Assembly: GCF_002161285.1 (NCBI RefSeq)
Contig: NZ_NFHH01000018.1
Coordinates: 18,568-82,567, forward strand
From: Blautia sp. An81
GTDB lineage: Bacteria; Bacillota; Clostridia; Lachnospirales; Lachnospiraceae
Reading direction: 5' to 3'
Length of the DNA stretch: 64,000 bases
Under the pieces are notes generated by a model. The model had not been told where the DNA came from, searched no databases, and saw nothing but the letters and a program-made list of their open reading frames with translations. A program made the translations under genes and the position numbers. The first letter of the stretch is position 1. Each line of letters begins with the position of its first letter. Of this stretch, positions 35,204 to 43,698 are shown one piece after another.

Positions 35204-37018
35204 ATGACGGGAAGATTTCGAAACTGGCTGGATGATCGCCTTAACAATCTAAAGATCAAAAAAAAATTGTTTTTGCTGTATTTTTACTGTATGATACTTC
35301 CATTGGTATTGACGGATGCAGTGATCATCGGGTTGATCGTCAAAAGAGAATATGATACGAAACAGGAAACAAGCAGAGGCATCGTCAGCGCTGTGAAATA
35401 TAGTTTAAACAGCGCTACAGAGGAGACGGTCATGCTTTCCAAGAATATTTACTTTAACAAGTATATCAATGAGTTTCTGAATACAGAATTTCAATCGACG
35501 CTGGATTATTATAATCAGTATCAGGAACTGCTGAAAGACTCTCTTTTTGACAGCTCGCTGGGAACCAGCAATTCCATTATCCGGATGTATGCAGATAACG
35601 GCACCATCGTCAACGGCGGACGCTTCTGGCGTATGGAATCTGTGGAAGAGGAAAAATGGTATCGGGATTTTATGGATTCCGGACAGAACATGCAGATGTA
35701 TTTTTACTATGAGGATGCAGGGCCGACCAACCCAAGCCCGGTGAAAAAGCTGTCTTTTGTACGGAAACTGGACCGATATAAGCGGGATAAGTACAATAAG
35801 CTCCTGAGAATAGATCTGGATTATAATGCCATCAACCAGGGAATGACAATGGCGAATTATGGAGGTGATGTGTACGTCTGCTCCGAAACGGGACAGATTC
35901 TGCTATCCAATACCGGATTGGGCAACAGCAGTCAGAATTATTCTTATATCAGCAGCGTGGGGTATAGAAGCGGGGAATATACGGAAAGAATGGCGTTTTA
36001 CGGACAGGAACTGACTATCTATGTGATACCTTACAGCAGCGGTGTGGGAGAGGTTATGATTAAAAGCTTTCCGATTCTGGTACTGATGCTTCTGATAAAT
36101 GTGTTGTTTCCATGGATTTTTATGAATGCGCTTCGGAGAAATTTTGTGGAACGCATCGGCTTTCTGAGCCGGATTTTCAACTACAGCGTGGAAGGACGTC
36201 TGGAAGAAATTAAAAGTATCCATGGAACGGATGAAATTGCCTCTCTTATGCGTAATTACAATATTATGGCCCAAAAGACCAATTCCCTGATCGAAACAGT
36301 TTATAAAAGCAGGCTGAAACAGCAGGAGATGAATATTGCAAGACAGAAAGCGGAACTGCTGGCCCTCCATGGGCAGATAAATCCTCATTTCCTTTTTAAT
36401 GTACTGGAGAATATCCGGATGCGCAGCGTATTGAAACAAGAGTATGAGACTGCAGATATGATCGAGCAGCTTGCTGTTATGGAACGACAGTATGTAGAGT
36501 GGGGAACGGATATGGTAACTATAGGAGAAGAAAAGAAATTTGTAGAAGCTTATCTGAGATTGCAGAAATATCGTTTTGGAGACCGCCTTTCCTATTCCAT
36601 AGAAATCCAGGAGGAATGTGCAGGCTATAAAATTCCGAAACTTTCTCTTGTGACTTTCGCAGAAAATTCCTGTGTACACGGGATTGAAGATAAGGCGGCG
36701 AAATGCTGGATTTTTGTGAAAGCATATCGGCAGGAAGAAAAGCTTTACTTGGAAGTGGAAGATACAGGAAGCGGTATGCCGGAGTCCTATCTCTATTATC
36801 TGCGTGAGAGAATGGAAAACGCAAATATTGAGATGCTTCGGGAAAAAGGAAGAGTAGGTGTGATCAACGCATGCCTGAGGCTGAAGATGCAGACAGAGGG
36901 GAATATTCATTTTTCACTGGAAAGCGAGAAAATGGTGGGAACCATTGTGACAATATCAGCGCCTGTGAAATATTTTAGGGAGGGGGATAAAGATGCTGAA
37001 GGTACTGTTAGTAGATGA
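35204..37018 (+). CDS. YesM-type sensor histidine kinase
   Basis: The 604-residue membrane kinase has a first transmembrane segment (about 20-42), an extracellular sensor region of about 240 residues, a second segment (about 285-310), a HAMP-like linker and a LytS/YesM kinase core. The phospho-acceptor is His395 in INPHFLFNVLENI, and the ATP-binding domain ends with DTGSGMPESY and GVGVINACLRL-like G boxes. Such kinases sense oligosaccharides outside the cell and phosphorylate a YesN-type regulator. The start was chosen by GAGGAG 7 nt before the ATG at 35204; the longer frame starting at 35141 has no ribosome site. It overlaps the regulator gene by 26 nt and lies directly upstream of the xylo-oligosaccharide transporter. 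Confidence 0.92.
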   Translation: MTGRFRNWLDDRLNNLKIKKKLFLLYFYCMILPLVLTDAVIIGLIVKREYDTKQETSRGIVSAVKYSLNSATEETVMLSKNIYFNKYINEFLNTEFQSTLDYYNQYQELLKDSLFDSSLGTSNSIIRMYADNGTIVNGGRFWRMESVEEEKWYRDFMDSGQNMQMYFYYEDAGPTNPSPVKKLSFVRKLDRYKRDKYNKLLRIDLDYNAINQGMTMANYGGDVYVCSETGQILLSNTGLGNSSQNYSYISSVGYRSGEYTERMAFYGQELTIYVIPYSSGVGEVMIKSFPILVLMLLINVLFPWIFMNALRRNFVERIGFLSRIFNYSVEGRLEEIKSIHGTDEIASLMRNYNIMAQKTNSLIETVYKSRLKQQEMNIARQKAELLALHGQINPHFLFNVLENIRMRSVLKQEYETADMIEQLAVMERQYVEWGTDMVTIGEEKKFVEAYLRLQKYRFGDRLSYSIEIQEECAGYKIPKLSLVTFAENSCVHGIEDKAAKCWIFVKAYRQEEKLYLEVEDTGSGMPESYLYYLRERMENANIEMLREKGRVGVINACLRLKMQTEGNIHFSLESEKMVGTIVTISAPVKYFREGDKDAEGTVSR

Positions 37019-38582
37019 TGAGCCTTTTATCGCACAGGGGCTTTCTGTGCTGATAGACTGGGAAAAGTGGGGATATGAAATTGCAGGAATGGTTTATAAT
37101 GGAAAAGAAGCTCTGGATTTTCTGAAAACCAATGAAGTAGATCTGATCCTGGCAGATGTTAAGATGCCGGTGATGGATGGTATCACGCTTTTGAAAAAAA
37201 TCAGAGAAGAGAGTGTGTCGGAGGCATTTTTTGTGATCGTCAGCGGCTATGGAGAGTTTTCCTATGCTCAGCAGGCGATTAAATATAAATGTACAGATTA
37301 TATTTTAAAGCCGGTGCAGAAAGAACAGCTTTCGGAACTTCTGGAGAGGGTGAACCAGCTGTATAACAAAAGAGAGAATGAGAGATCTCAGGAAGAAAAA
37401 ATGAAACAGGCATATTTTGCACGGTATATGCAGTCCATTTTATTGGGAAGGGGAGACAGGGAAGCCGTAGAGTACATATCCCAGAAAGTAGAAGCGCCTG
37501 AAGGGCTTCGCTATGTCTGCCTGGCATTGGAAAGCGGAGAAAAGATTATGGAACCGCAGACCATCAGGTGTGCGCAGAAAGGTGTTTATGCCAGATGCAG
37601 ACAATACCTGGGAGATGCAGACGGCTATTTTGTTTTTATGGATCTGGCAGGAAGAGAAGAATGGTATGATGTTGGTATGCTTTATGATGTGCATCAGGCC
37701 GGGAAAGCAAATATGACAGAAGAAACATTTTTGCGGGCTCTTTTGAATCATGTACAGGACGGGATTGAGATACCTGTCACCGCTTATGTAGGCGATAAAG
37801 TAGAGAAAGTTGAAGATATCTACCGCTCTTTTCATACGGCGATAATGGCTCTCAGTTTTCAAAACTTTGATGCAGCTGAGCGCATCCGGTATTATTCAGA
37901 GAGAACAACGGAGAAAAGCGGTAAGATCATAAGCGAAGAGATTATAGAAGAACTGCTGAAAGCAGTTGAGGAAAACCATAGGGATAGGATAAAGGGAATT
38001 GTAGAAACGGTTTTCCATGAAATAAATGGAGCGGATATGGAACCGGGAATGATACGGATCAATATGAATTATCTTCTTGTGCGGCTGACTCATTTGGGAC
38101 TGGCCCAGGATGACAGCGTGGATCAAAACGAGATTATTTCTTATATCAGGGAAAATTCCTTTGATACCAAAATGGTACGTGGAAGCCGGGAAAATTTTGA
38201 AACGTTTATGCTGGAGTATGCAGACTATCTCAGCGAATTGCGAAGAAATACGCAGGGAAGCGTGCTGGCAAAGGTGGAGAAAGAGATCAGGGAGAATTAC
38301 TATGAGAATATTACCTTGAAGGAATTGAGTAAAAAATATTATGTAAACAGCGCTTATCTGGGACAGATGTTCCGAAAGCAGTATGGGATCCCCTTTAAAG
38401 AATATCTGAACAATTATCGGATTGAAAAAGCAGCGGAGTATCTCCTGCGGACAGAAGATAAGATCTATGCGGTGGCGGAACAGGTAGGATACCGGGATCT
38501 GGACTATTTTATCAACCGCTTTATTTCTGTGAAGGGGTGTACTCCCACAAGCTATCGAAAAAAGTTCCGGAATCATACATAA
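36993..38582 (+). CDS. YesN-type response regulator with AraC DNA-binding domain
   Basis: The 529-residue protein has a receiver domain (1-120; phospho-acceptor Asp55 in LILADVKMP, conserved Lys in ILKPVQKE), a middle helical region and a C-terminal AraC double helix-turn-helix (about 425-527; ITLKELSKKYYVNSAYLGQMFRK and VAEQVGYRDLDYF). It pairs with the overlapping YesM kinase. AGGGAGGGGG precedes the ATG. The following operon for substrate binding, permeases and xylan hydrolases is its likely target. A strong terminator separates it from that operon. Confidence 0.93.
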   Translation: MLKVLLVDDEPFIAQGLSVLIDWEKWGYEIAGMVYNGKEALDFLKTNEVDLILADVKMPVMDGITLLKKIREESVSEAFFVIVSGYGEFSYAQQAIKYKCTDYILKPVQKEQLSELLERVNQLYNKRENERSQEEKMKQAYFARYMQSILLGRGDREAVEYISQKVEAPEGLRYVCLALESGEKIMEPQTIRCAQKGVYARCRQYLGDADGYFVFMDLAGREEWYDVGMLYDVHQAGKANMTEETFLRALLNHVQDGIEIPVTAYVGDKVEKVEDIYRSFHTAIMALSFQNFDAAERIRYYSERTTEKSGKIISEEIIEELLKAVEENHRDRIKGIVETVFHEINGADMEPGMIRINMNYLLVRLTHLGLAQDDSVDQNEIISYIRENSFDTKMVRGSRENFETFMLEYADYLSELRRNTQGSVLAKVEKEIRENYYENITLKELSKKYYVNSAYLGQMFRKQYGIPFKEYLNNYRIEKAAEYLLRTEDKIYAVAEQVGYRDLDYFINRFISVKGCTPTSYRKKFRNHT

Positions 38583-38595
38583 TCGCGGAAAATCT

Positions 38596-38649
38596 AAAGA
38601 CAGGATATGGTTTAGTGAAAAAAAACTAAACTTTGTCCTGTCTTTTTTC
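38596..38649 (+). terminator. Terminator after the two-component system
   Basis: AAAGACAGGA and TTTAGT pair with ACTAAA and TCCTGTCTTT; a T6 run closes it. Confidence 0.9.
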
Positions 38650-38662
38650 TATTTTTGTCAGG

Positions 38663-38691
38663 TTGTAACAAAAAGAAGAAATAGATAGAAT
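38663..38691 (+). promoter_or_regulatory. Promoter of the xylo-oligosaccharide operon
   Basis: TTGTAA (38663-38668), 17 nt, TAGAAT (38686-38691), directly after the two-component terminator. Confidence 0.6.
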
Positions 38692-38721
38692 AATAATATC
38701 AAAATTGAAGGAGGAAGCGAG

Positions 38722-40392
38722 ATGAAGAAAAAGCAGATGCTGGCAGCTCTTATGGGAGTTGCAATGCTCTCCACGCTTTTAGCTGGCTGTGGCGGCGGGG
38801 ACAAAGAGGGCAGTTCTGAGGAGGGAGGAGTAAAAGAATTTACAGCCTTTTTTGCTGTGCCCGGAACGGAGATAAATGATGACAATGAGATTCAACAGAA
38901 AATTGCAGAAATTACTGGTGCAAAGTGCAAGGAAACCTGGCTGACCGGACAGACGGCAGAAGAGGCTGTGGGAACTATGATCGCCGGGGGAGAATATCCG
39001 GATTTTATTGACGGTGGAGACGGTATGGCACAGCTATATGATGCAGGCGCATTGGTAGCTTTAGATGATTATATTGACGATTATCCGAATATCAAGGAAT
39101 ACTTGACTGATCAGGAATGGGATAAGCTTCGTCAGGAGGACGGGCATATTTATTGGATCAATCAGTTCCAGAACATTTACGGAGAGGAAAAGGCGACGAC
39201 TCATAATGACGAAGCGTTCTGGATCCAGACCAGAGTCCTGGAGTGGGCTGGCTATCCGGAAGTAAAGACTATGGATCAGTATTTTGATCTGATCGAAGCC
39301 TATCAGGAAGCAAATCCGACCATGGAAGATGGTACTGAGAATATTCCATATACCATACTTTGTGAGGACTGGAGATATTTCTGTCTGGAGAATGCACCTC
39401 AGTTCCTGGACGGTTATCCAAATGACGGATCAGTTATCGTAGATCCTGAGGAATTAAAGGTGATCGATTATAATACGACACCTACGGCAGTGAAATACTT
39501 CCAGAAGCTGAATGAAGAATATCATAAAGGCATTGTAGATCCGGAATCCTTTACACAGACCTATGATGAGTATATCGCAAAACTTTCCACAGGACGTGTA
39601 CTGGGCATGATCGACCAGTGGTGGAACTTTGCCTATAATGTAAATGATTCCTTAAAGCAGCAGGGACTGGACGAGCAGGGCTGCGATTATGTTCCTCTTC
39701 CAATCACTATTGAGGAAGGGATCCAGAATAAGTGGCACTGCTCCGGCAGTGTGTTGAATGAGGCCAGCGGTCTTGCAATCACAACAAGCTGTGAGGATGT
39801 GGAGGGTGCCCTTCAGTTTATTAACGACCTTCTGAGCCAGGAGGTTCATGATCTGCGTTACTGGGGTGTAGAAGGAGAAGATTACGAGGTAGATGAAAAC
39901 GGACTTTTCTACAAGACAGAAGAACAGAGACTTGAGGCATCTGATACTGCTTATAAGGCATCGCACCTGTGTACATATTCCTATTTTCCACAGTATGCAG
40001 GAACCAGCAGGGACGGTATTAACGCTATGCAGCCACAGTATCAGCCTACAGAATTTTTCGATGGATTAAGCGATGATGTAAAAAAATGCTTTGAAGCCTA
40101 TGGCGCAGAAACCTACGTGGATATGCTGGGGACCAGCGAGGCACCGGGCCCATGGTATCCGATGTATTCTTATTCCAATAATATGACTACCAGTACTCCT
40201 GGAGGTATGGCGCTGACAAAAATGGGAGAAATCAAGCATGAATATCTTCCAAAAGTTGTTATGGCAGAAGATTTTGATGCAGCCTGGGATGAATATATGG
40301 AGGCATATGAAAGCTGTGATCCCCAGGCATTCTTAGATGAGATGCAGGAGGAATTAGACAGAAGAATGGAAGAGGCTGCGAAGTATCAGTAA
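38722..40392 (+). CDS. Extracellular solute-binding lipoprotein (LplA type)
   Basis: The 556-residue protein starts with a lipoprotein signal (MKKKQMLAALMGVAML...LLAGC, Cys at about 23-25) followed by a Gly/Glu/Ser linker and a large periplasmic-type binding fold of the extracellular sugar-binding family 1. In Gram-positives it is tethered to the outer face of the membrane and delivers oligosaccharide to the two permeases encoded next. GGAGGAAGCGAG precedes the ATG. The downstream xylan-active enzymes make xylo-oligosaccharides the likely ligand, by context only. A hairpin after the gene may keep its mRNA more abundant than that of the permeases. Confidence 0.9.
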   Translation: MKKKQMLAALMGVAMLSTLLAGCGGGDKEGSSEEGGVKEFTAFFAVPGTEINDDNEIQQKIAEITGAKCKETWLTGQTAEEAVGTMIAGGEYPDFIDGGDGMAQLYDAGALVALDDYIDDYPNIKEYLTDQEWDKLRQEDGHIYWINQFQNIYGEEKATTHNDEAFWIQTRVLEWAGYPEVKTMDQYFDLIEAYQEANPTMEDGTENIPYTILCEDWRYFCLENAPQFLDGYPNDGSVIVDPEELKVIDYNTTPTAVKYFQKLNEEYHKGIVDPESFTQTYDEYIAKLSTGRVLGMIDQWWNFAYNVNDSLKQQGLDEQGCDYVPLPITIEEGIQNKWHCSGSVLNEASGLAITTSCEDVEGALQFINDLLSQEVHDLRYWGVEGEDYEVDENGLFYKTEEQRLEASDTAYKASHLCTYSYFPQYAGTSRDGINAMQPQYQPTEFFDGLSDDVKKCFEAYGAETYVDMLGTSEAPGPWYPMYSYSNNMTTSTPGGMALTKMGEIKHEYLPKVVMAEDFDAAWDEYMEAYESCDPQAFLDEMQEELDRRMEEAAKYQ

Positions 40393-40414
40393 AGTGTAAA
40401 ATTCTGAAAGAAAT

Positions 40415-40457
40415 GGGCAGATGTCAGAGAAAGAAAAACAGGGCATCTGCCTGTTTT
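40415..40457 (+). other. Intercistronic hairpin between binding protein and permease genes
   Basis: GGCAGATG (about 40416-40423) pairs with CATCTGCC (40444-40451) and TGTTTTAT follows. It may act as partial terminator or 3' stabiliser, giving excess binding protein. Confidence 0.55.
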
Positions 40458-40476
40458 ATAGAAAAGGAGTGAGATT

Positions 40477-41436
40477 ATGGCTTCTATGGCGAAAAGGAGA
40501 AGAAAAGAAAATGTAGCGGAACCAACACCGAAGATTACGTGGAAGGAGATCAAAAGGCAGAAGGTTCTGATCTTCTGGTCATTGATCATCGTGATCTATG
40601 GGATTATTTTCTATTACCTCCCGCTGGGCGGCTGGGTGATGGCCTTTGAGGATTACAAACCTAAGGACGGGCTATTCCACTCCGCTTTTGTGGGACTTGC
40701 AAATTTTAAACAGCTGTTTTCTGATGTGACCTTTGTCCGGGTTATCAGAAATACTCTGGCAATGGGTGTGATCAACCTGGCGGCAACCTTTATCATGGCG
40801 ATTGTGTTTGCTATTCTTTTAAATGAGGTACAGTCAAAAGGAGGTAAGAAAGTCGTTCAGACAATTTCCTACTTACCCCATTTCCTTTCCTGGATCATTG
40901 TAACAGGTATTCTGCATGATGCCCTGTCGGGATCTGGTATTATTAATGAACTTTTGGTAGGATTGCATCTGATTGATGAACCTATAAATTTCTTTGCTCA
41001 TACAAAGTATTTCTGGCCTATCGTAGCGTTTGCCAATGTGTGGAAAGAGACTGGCTGGAATGCGATTATTTATCTGGCGGCTATCACATCTATTGATCCA
41101 TCTCTCTATGAAGCGGCCAGTATGGACGGTGCCGGCCGCTGGGCCAAGATTAAACATGTAACTTTACCGGGTATTAAGCCTACAATCATTATCCTGCTTC
41201 TTATGAATGTGGGAAATGTATTAAATGCGGGCTTCGAGATCCAGTATCTGCTTGGAAATGGTTTGGTACAGAGTGTATCCCAGACGATTGACATTTATGT
41301 GCTGAAATGGGGCATCAGTCAGGGCGATTATGCGATCGGTACTGCCGCAGGTATTTTCAAGAGCTTTGTAAGTATTGTTCTGATCGTCATTGCTAATCAG
41401 ATTGCGAAGCGTAATGGCGAAGAGAGGCTGTTTTAG
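40477..41436 (+). CDS. Sugar ABC transporter permease (LplB type)
   Basis: The 319-residue membrane protein has a basic cytoplasmic start, six hydrophobic segments and the EAA loop that contacts the ATPase (EAASMDGAGRWAKIKHVTLPGI). This is the CUT1 family permease paired with the next gene. No ATPase gene is present in the locus, so a shared MsmX/UgpC-type ATPase elsewhere is presumed. AAAGGAGTGAG precedes the ATG at 40477; a second in-frame ATG three codons later is possible. Confidence 0.93.
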   Translation: MASMAKRRRKENVAEPTPKITWKEIKRQKVLIFWSLIIVIYGIIFYYLPLGGWVMAFEDYKPKDGLFHSAFVGLANFKQLFSDVTFVRVIRNTLAMGVINLAATFIMAIVFAILLNEVQSKGGKKVVQTISYLPHFLSWIIVTGILHDALSGSGIINELLVGLHLIDEPINFFAHTKYFWPIVAFANVWKETGWNAIIYLAAITSIDPSLYEAASMDGAGRWAKIKHVTLPGIKPTIIILLLMNVGNVLNAGFEIQYLLGNGLVQSVSQTIDIYVLKWGISQGDYAIGTAAGIFKSFVSIVLIVIANQIAKRNGEERLF

Positions 41437-41448
41437 GAGGTGCCGAAA

Positions 41449-42357
41449 ATGAAAGAAGTAAAACAGAAAAAATCGAAAGCCCAGAAATCTGTGCCAGATA
41501 AGATTTTTGTCGTATTAAATACGTTGTTTATGATTGCCTTTGTGGTTATTACTTTATATCCAGTGCTGAATACATTGGCGATTTCACTGAATGATGGTAC
41601 AGATGCTCTCCGGGGAGGCATTTATCTGCTGCCGAGAAAATTTACAATGAAGAACTATAATACAGTTCTTCAGAAAAATAATCTGCTTACCGGCGCTTAT
41701 ATAACGGTACTGCGAACTATATTCGGAACGGTTACAGCATTGTTTGCTAATGCAATCCTGGCTTTTATTGTCAGCAGAAAGCGCTTCTTATTTAAACGAT
41801 CCTTATCGCTATTCTGGGTTATTACCATGTATGTGAACGGTGGTATGATTCCGATATTCTTGCTGTATAAGAACCTGGGACTTACCAATAGTTTCTGGGT
41901 TTATGTGATTCCAGGAATGGTAAGTGCCTTTAACATGCTGGTTATCCGTACTTATATGGCAGGGATCCCAGACAGTCTGGAGGAATCTGCCCAGCTGGAC
42001 GGTGCGGGATATATGACGATTTTTCTGAAGATCATATCTCCGCTGTGCAAGCCAGTATATGCTACAGTAGCCCTGTTTGTGGCGGTAGGACAGTGGAACT
42101 CCTGGTTCGATGCCATGCTGTACAACCGTATGAGCCCTGAATTTACAACTCTTCAGTACGAGCTGATGAAGCTGCTGTCTTCTGTAACAAATCAGGGAAG
42201 CTCTGCAGAGGCAATGAAAAATGCCATTGGAAGTGTTACGCCTACATCAGTCCGTGCGGCGGCAACGATTCTGACTATGCTGCCAATTATCTGTCTGTAT
42301 CCATTCCTTCAGAGATATTTTGTGACAGGCCTGACTATTGGCGGGGTAAAAGAATAA
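41449..42357 (+). CDS. Sugar ABC transporter permease (LplC/YtcP type)
   Basis: The 302-residue second CUT1 permease has six membrane segments and its EAA loop (EESAQLDGAGYMTIFLKIISPL). The start was placed at 41449 because AGGAGG (41435-41440) is 8 nt upstream; an upstream GTG at 41440 would lie inside the ribosome site. It begins 12 nt after the first permease. Together they form the membrane channel for the sugar delivered by the upstream lipoprotein. Confidence 0.93.
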   Translation: MKEVKQKKSKAQKSVPDKIFVVLNTLFMIAFVVITLYPVLNTLAISLNDGTDALRGGIYLLPRKFTMKNYNTVLQKNNLLTGAYITVLRTIFGTVTALFANAILAFIVSRKRFLFKRSLSLFWVITMYVNGGMIPIFLLYKNLGLTNSFWVYVIPGMVSAFNMLVIRTYMAGIPDSLEESAQLDGAGYMTIFLKIISPLCKPVYATVALFVAVGQWNSWFDAMLYNRMSPEFTTLQYELMKLLSSVTNQGSSAEAMKNAIGSVTPTSVRAAATILTMLPIICLYPFLQRYFVTGLTIGGVKE

Positions 42358-42373
42358 GCAGTAAGTCTATAAT

Positions 42374-42438
42374 AAACTGCTGCGTTAAGCTGATATTGAG
42401 AACAGACAGATTCTTTGTCATGCTTAATGCGGCAGTTT
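42374..42438 (+). other. Long hairpin between transporter and hydrolase genes
   Basis: AAACTGCTGCGTTAAGC pairs with GCTTAATGCGGCAGTTT over about 17 positions with few mismatches; TATATT follows. It may be a partial terminator or mRNA processing site that separates transporter and enzyme expression. Confidence 0.6.
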
Positions 42439-42494
42439 TATATTACTCTGGATCAGGAGGAGTATCCGGAAAAACAGAAAGGAGATAAAGAAAA

Positions 42495-43640
42495 GTGGAA
42501 GGAGCATTTTATACAGGAAAATATCGGAATTTTTTTGAAGAACAGGGATACAACAGCGAGGAGATCACCAGCCGCCTTGAGAAAATCTTCCAAACAATAT
42601 TTTATGGGCCAGATGACGAAAGGTTCTATCATGAATCAGGATCTGATATGGGATACCTGGAGGACACAGGAAATCATGATGTGCGTACGGAAGGAATGTC
42701 TTATGGCATGATGGTCTGTGTTCAGATGAATAAACAGAAAGAGTTTGACAGGTTATGGAAATGGGTATGCACTTATATGCGGATACAGGAAGGACCAGGA
42801 AAAAATTATTTTATATGGTCTTGCGGTACAGATGGAACGCCTAATGCTGATGGTCCGGCGCCAGATGGGGAAGAATTTTTTGCAATGGCTCTTTTCTTCG
42901 CCGCTAATCGATGGGGCGACAGAGAAGGGATTTTTGATTACAGTGGAGAGGCCAGAAAAATCCTTCGGGAGTGTATCCATAAGGGAGAACCGGGACATTC
43001 CGGAGAGCCTATGTGGAACCGGGACAACAAGTTGATCAAGTTTATTCCCGGTGTGGAATTTACGGACCCTTCTTATCATTTGCCGCATTTCTATGAATTG
43101 TTTGCTTTGTGGGCAGATGAAGAAGATAGAATGTTTTGGAGGGAAGCAGCGGGAAACAGCCGGGTATTCCTGCATTTGGCCTGCAATCCGGACACAGGAC
43201 TCTCACCGGAATATGCGGAATACGACGGCATCCCCCACACAGGTACGGAAGCTCAGTTTGGACGTCATGACTGGTATTACAGCGACGCATACCGGACTAT
43301 GGCAAATATCGGCCTGGATGCACTTTGGTTCCATCGGGATCCGTGGCAGAAAGAAATTGCAGAAAGGCTGCAGGAATTTTACTGTGTGAGAGAAAAAGAC
43401 AGTTGGGACGGAGTTTTTCTTATAGACGGGACAAAACTTAAGGAAAAGGCACTACATCCGGTAGCTGTTATTGCGACAAATGCACAGGCCTCTCTGGCAG
43501 CGGACGGCCCTTATTCAGGCGAATGTATAAAAAAATTTTGGAATACCCCGCTTAGAAAAGGGAGCCGGCGTTATTATGATAATTTCCTATATATATTTGC
43601 ATGGCTGGCATTAAGCGGGAATTACAGAATCTGGAAATAA
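42495..43640 (+). CDS. GH8 reducing-end xylose-releasing exo-oligoxylanase
   Basis: This 381-residue enzyme resembles Rex (EC 3.2.1.156), which removes single xyloses from the reducing end of xylo-oligosaccharides. The general acid Glu66 lies in VRTEGMSYGMM and the likely base Asp264 in HDWYYSDAYRT, matching the positions known for the Bacillus halodurans enzyme. The length is also normal. No signal peptide, so it acts in the cytoplasm on imported oligosaccharides. The start is a GTG behind AAAGGAG. It follows the transporter genes in the same direction. Confidence 0.88.
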   Translation: MEGAFYTGKYRNFFEEQGYNSEEITSRLEKIFQTIFYGPDDERFYHESGSDMGYLEDTGNHDVRTEGMSYGMMVCVQMNKQKEFDRLWKWVCTYMRIQEGPGKNYFIWSCGTDGTPNADGPAPDGEEFFAMALFFAANRWGDREGIFDYSGEARKILRECIHKGEPGHSGEPMWNRDNKLIKFIPGVEFTDPSYHLPHFYELFALWADEEDRMFWREAAGNSRVFLHLACNPDTGLSPEYAEYDGIPHTGTEAQFGRHDWYYSDAYRTMANIGLDALWFHRDPWQKEIAERLQEFYCVREKDSWDGVFLIDGTKLKEKALHPVAVIATNAQASLAADGPYSGECIKKFWNTPLRKGSRRYYDNFLYIFAWLALSGNYRIWK

Positions 43641-43698
43641 GGTGCAGACCAGGCACTAATTATATGAGAAAAGAGTGAAAAGGACGGGATCATGAGAA

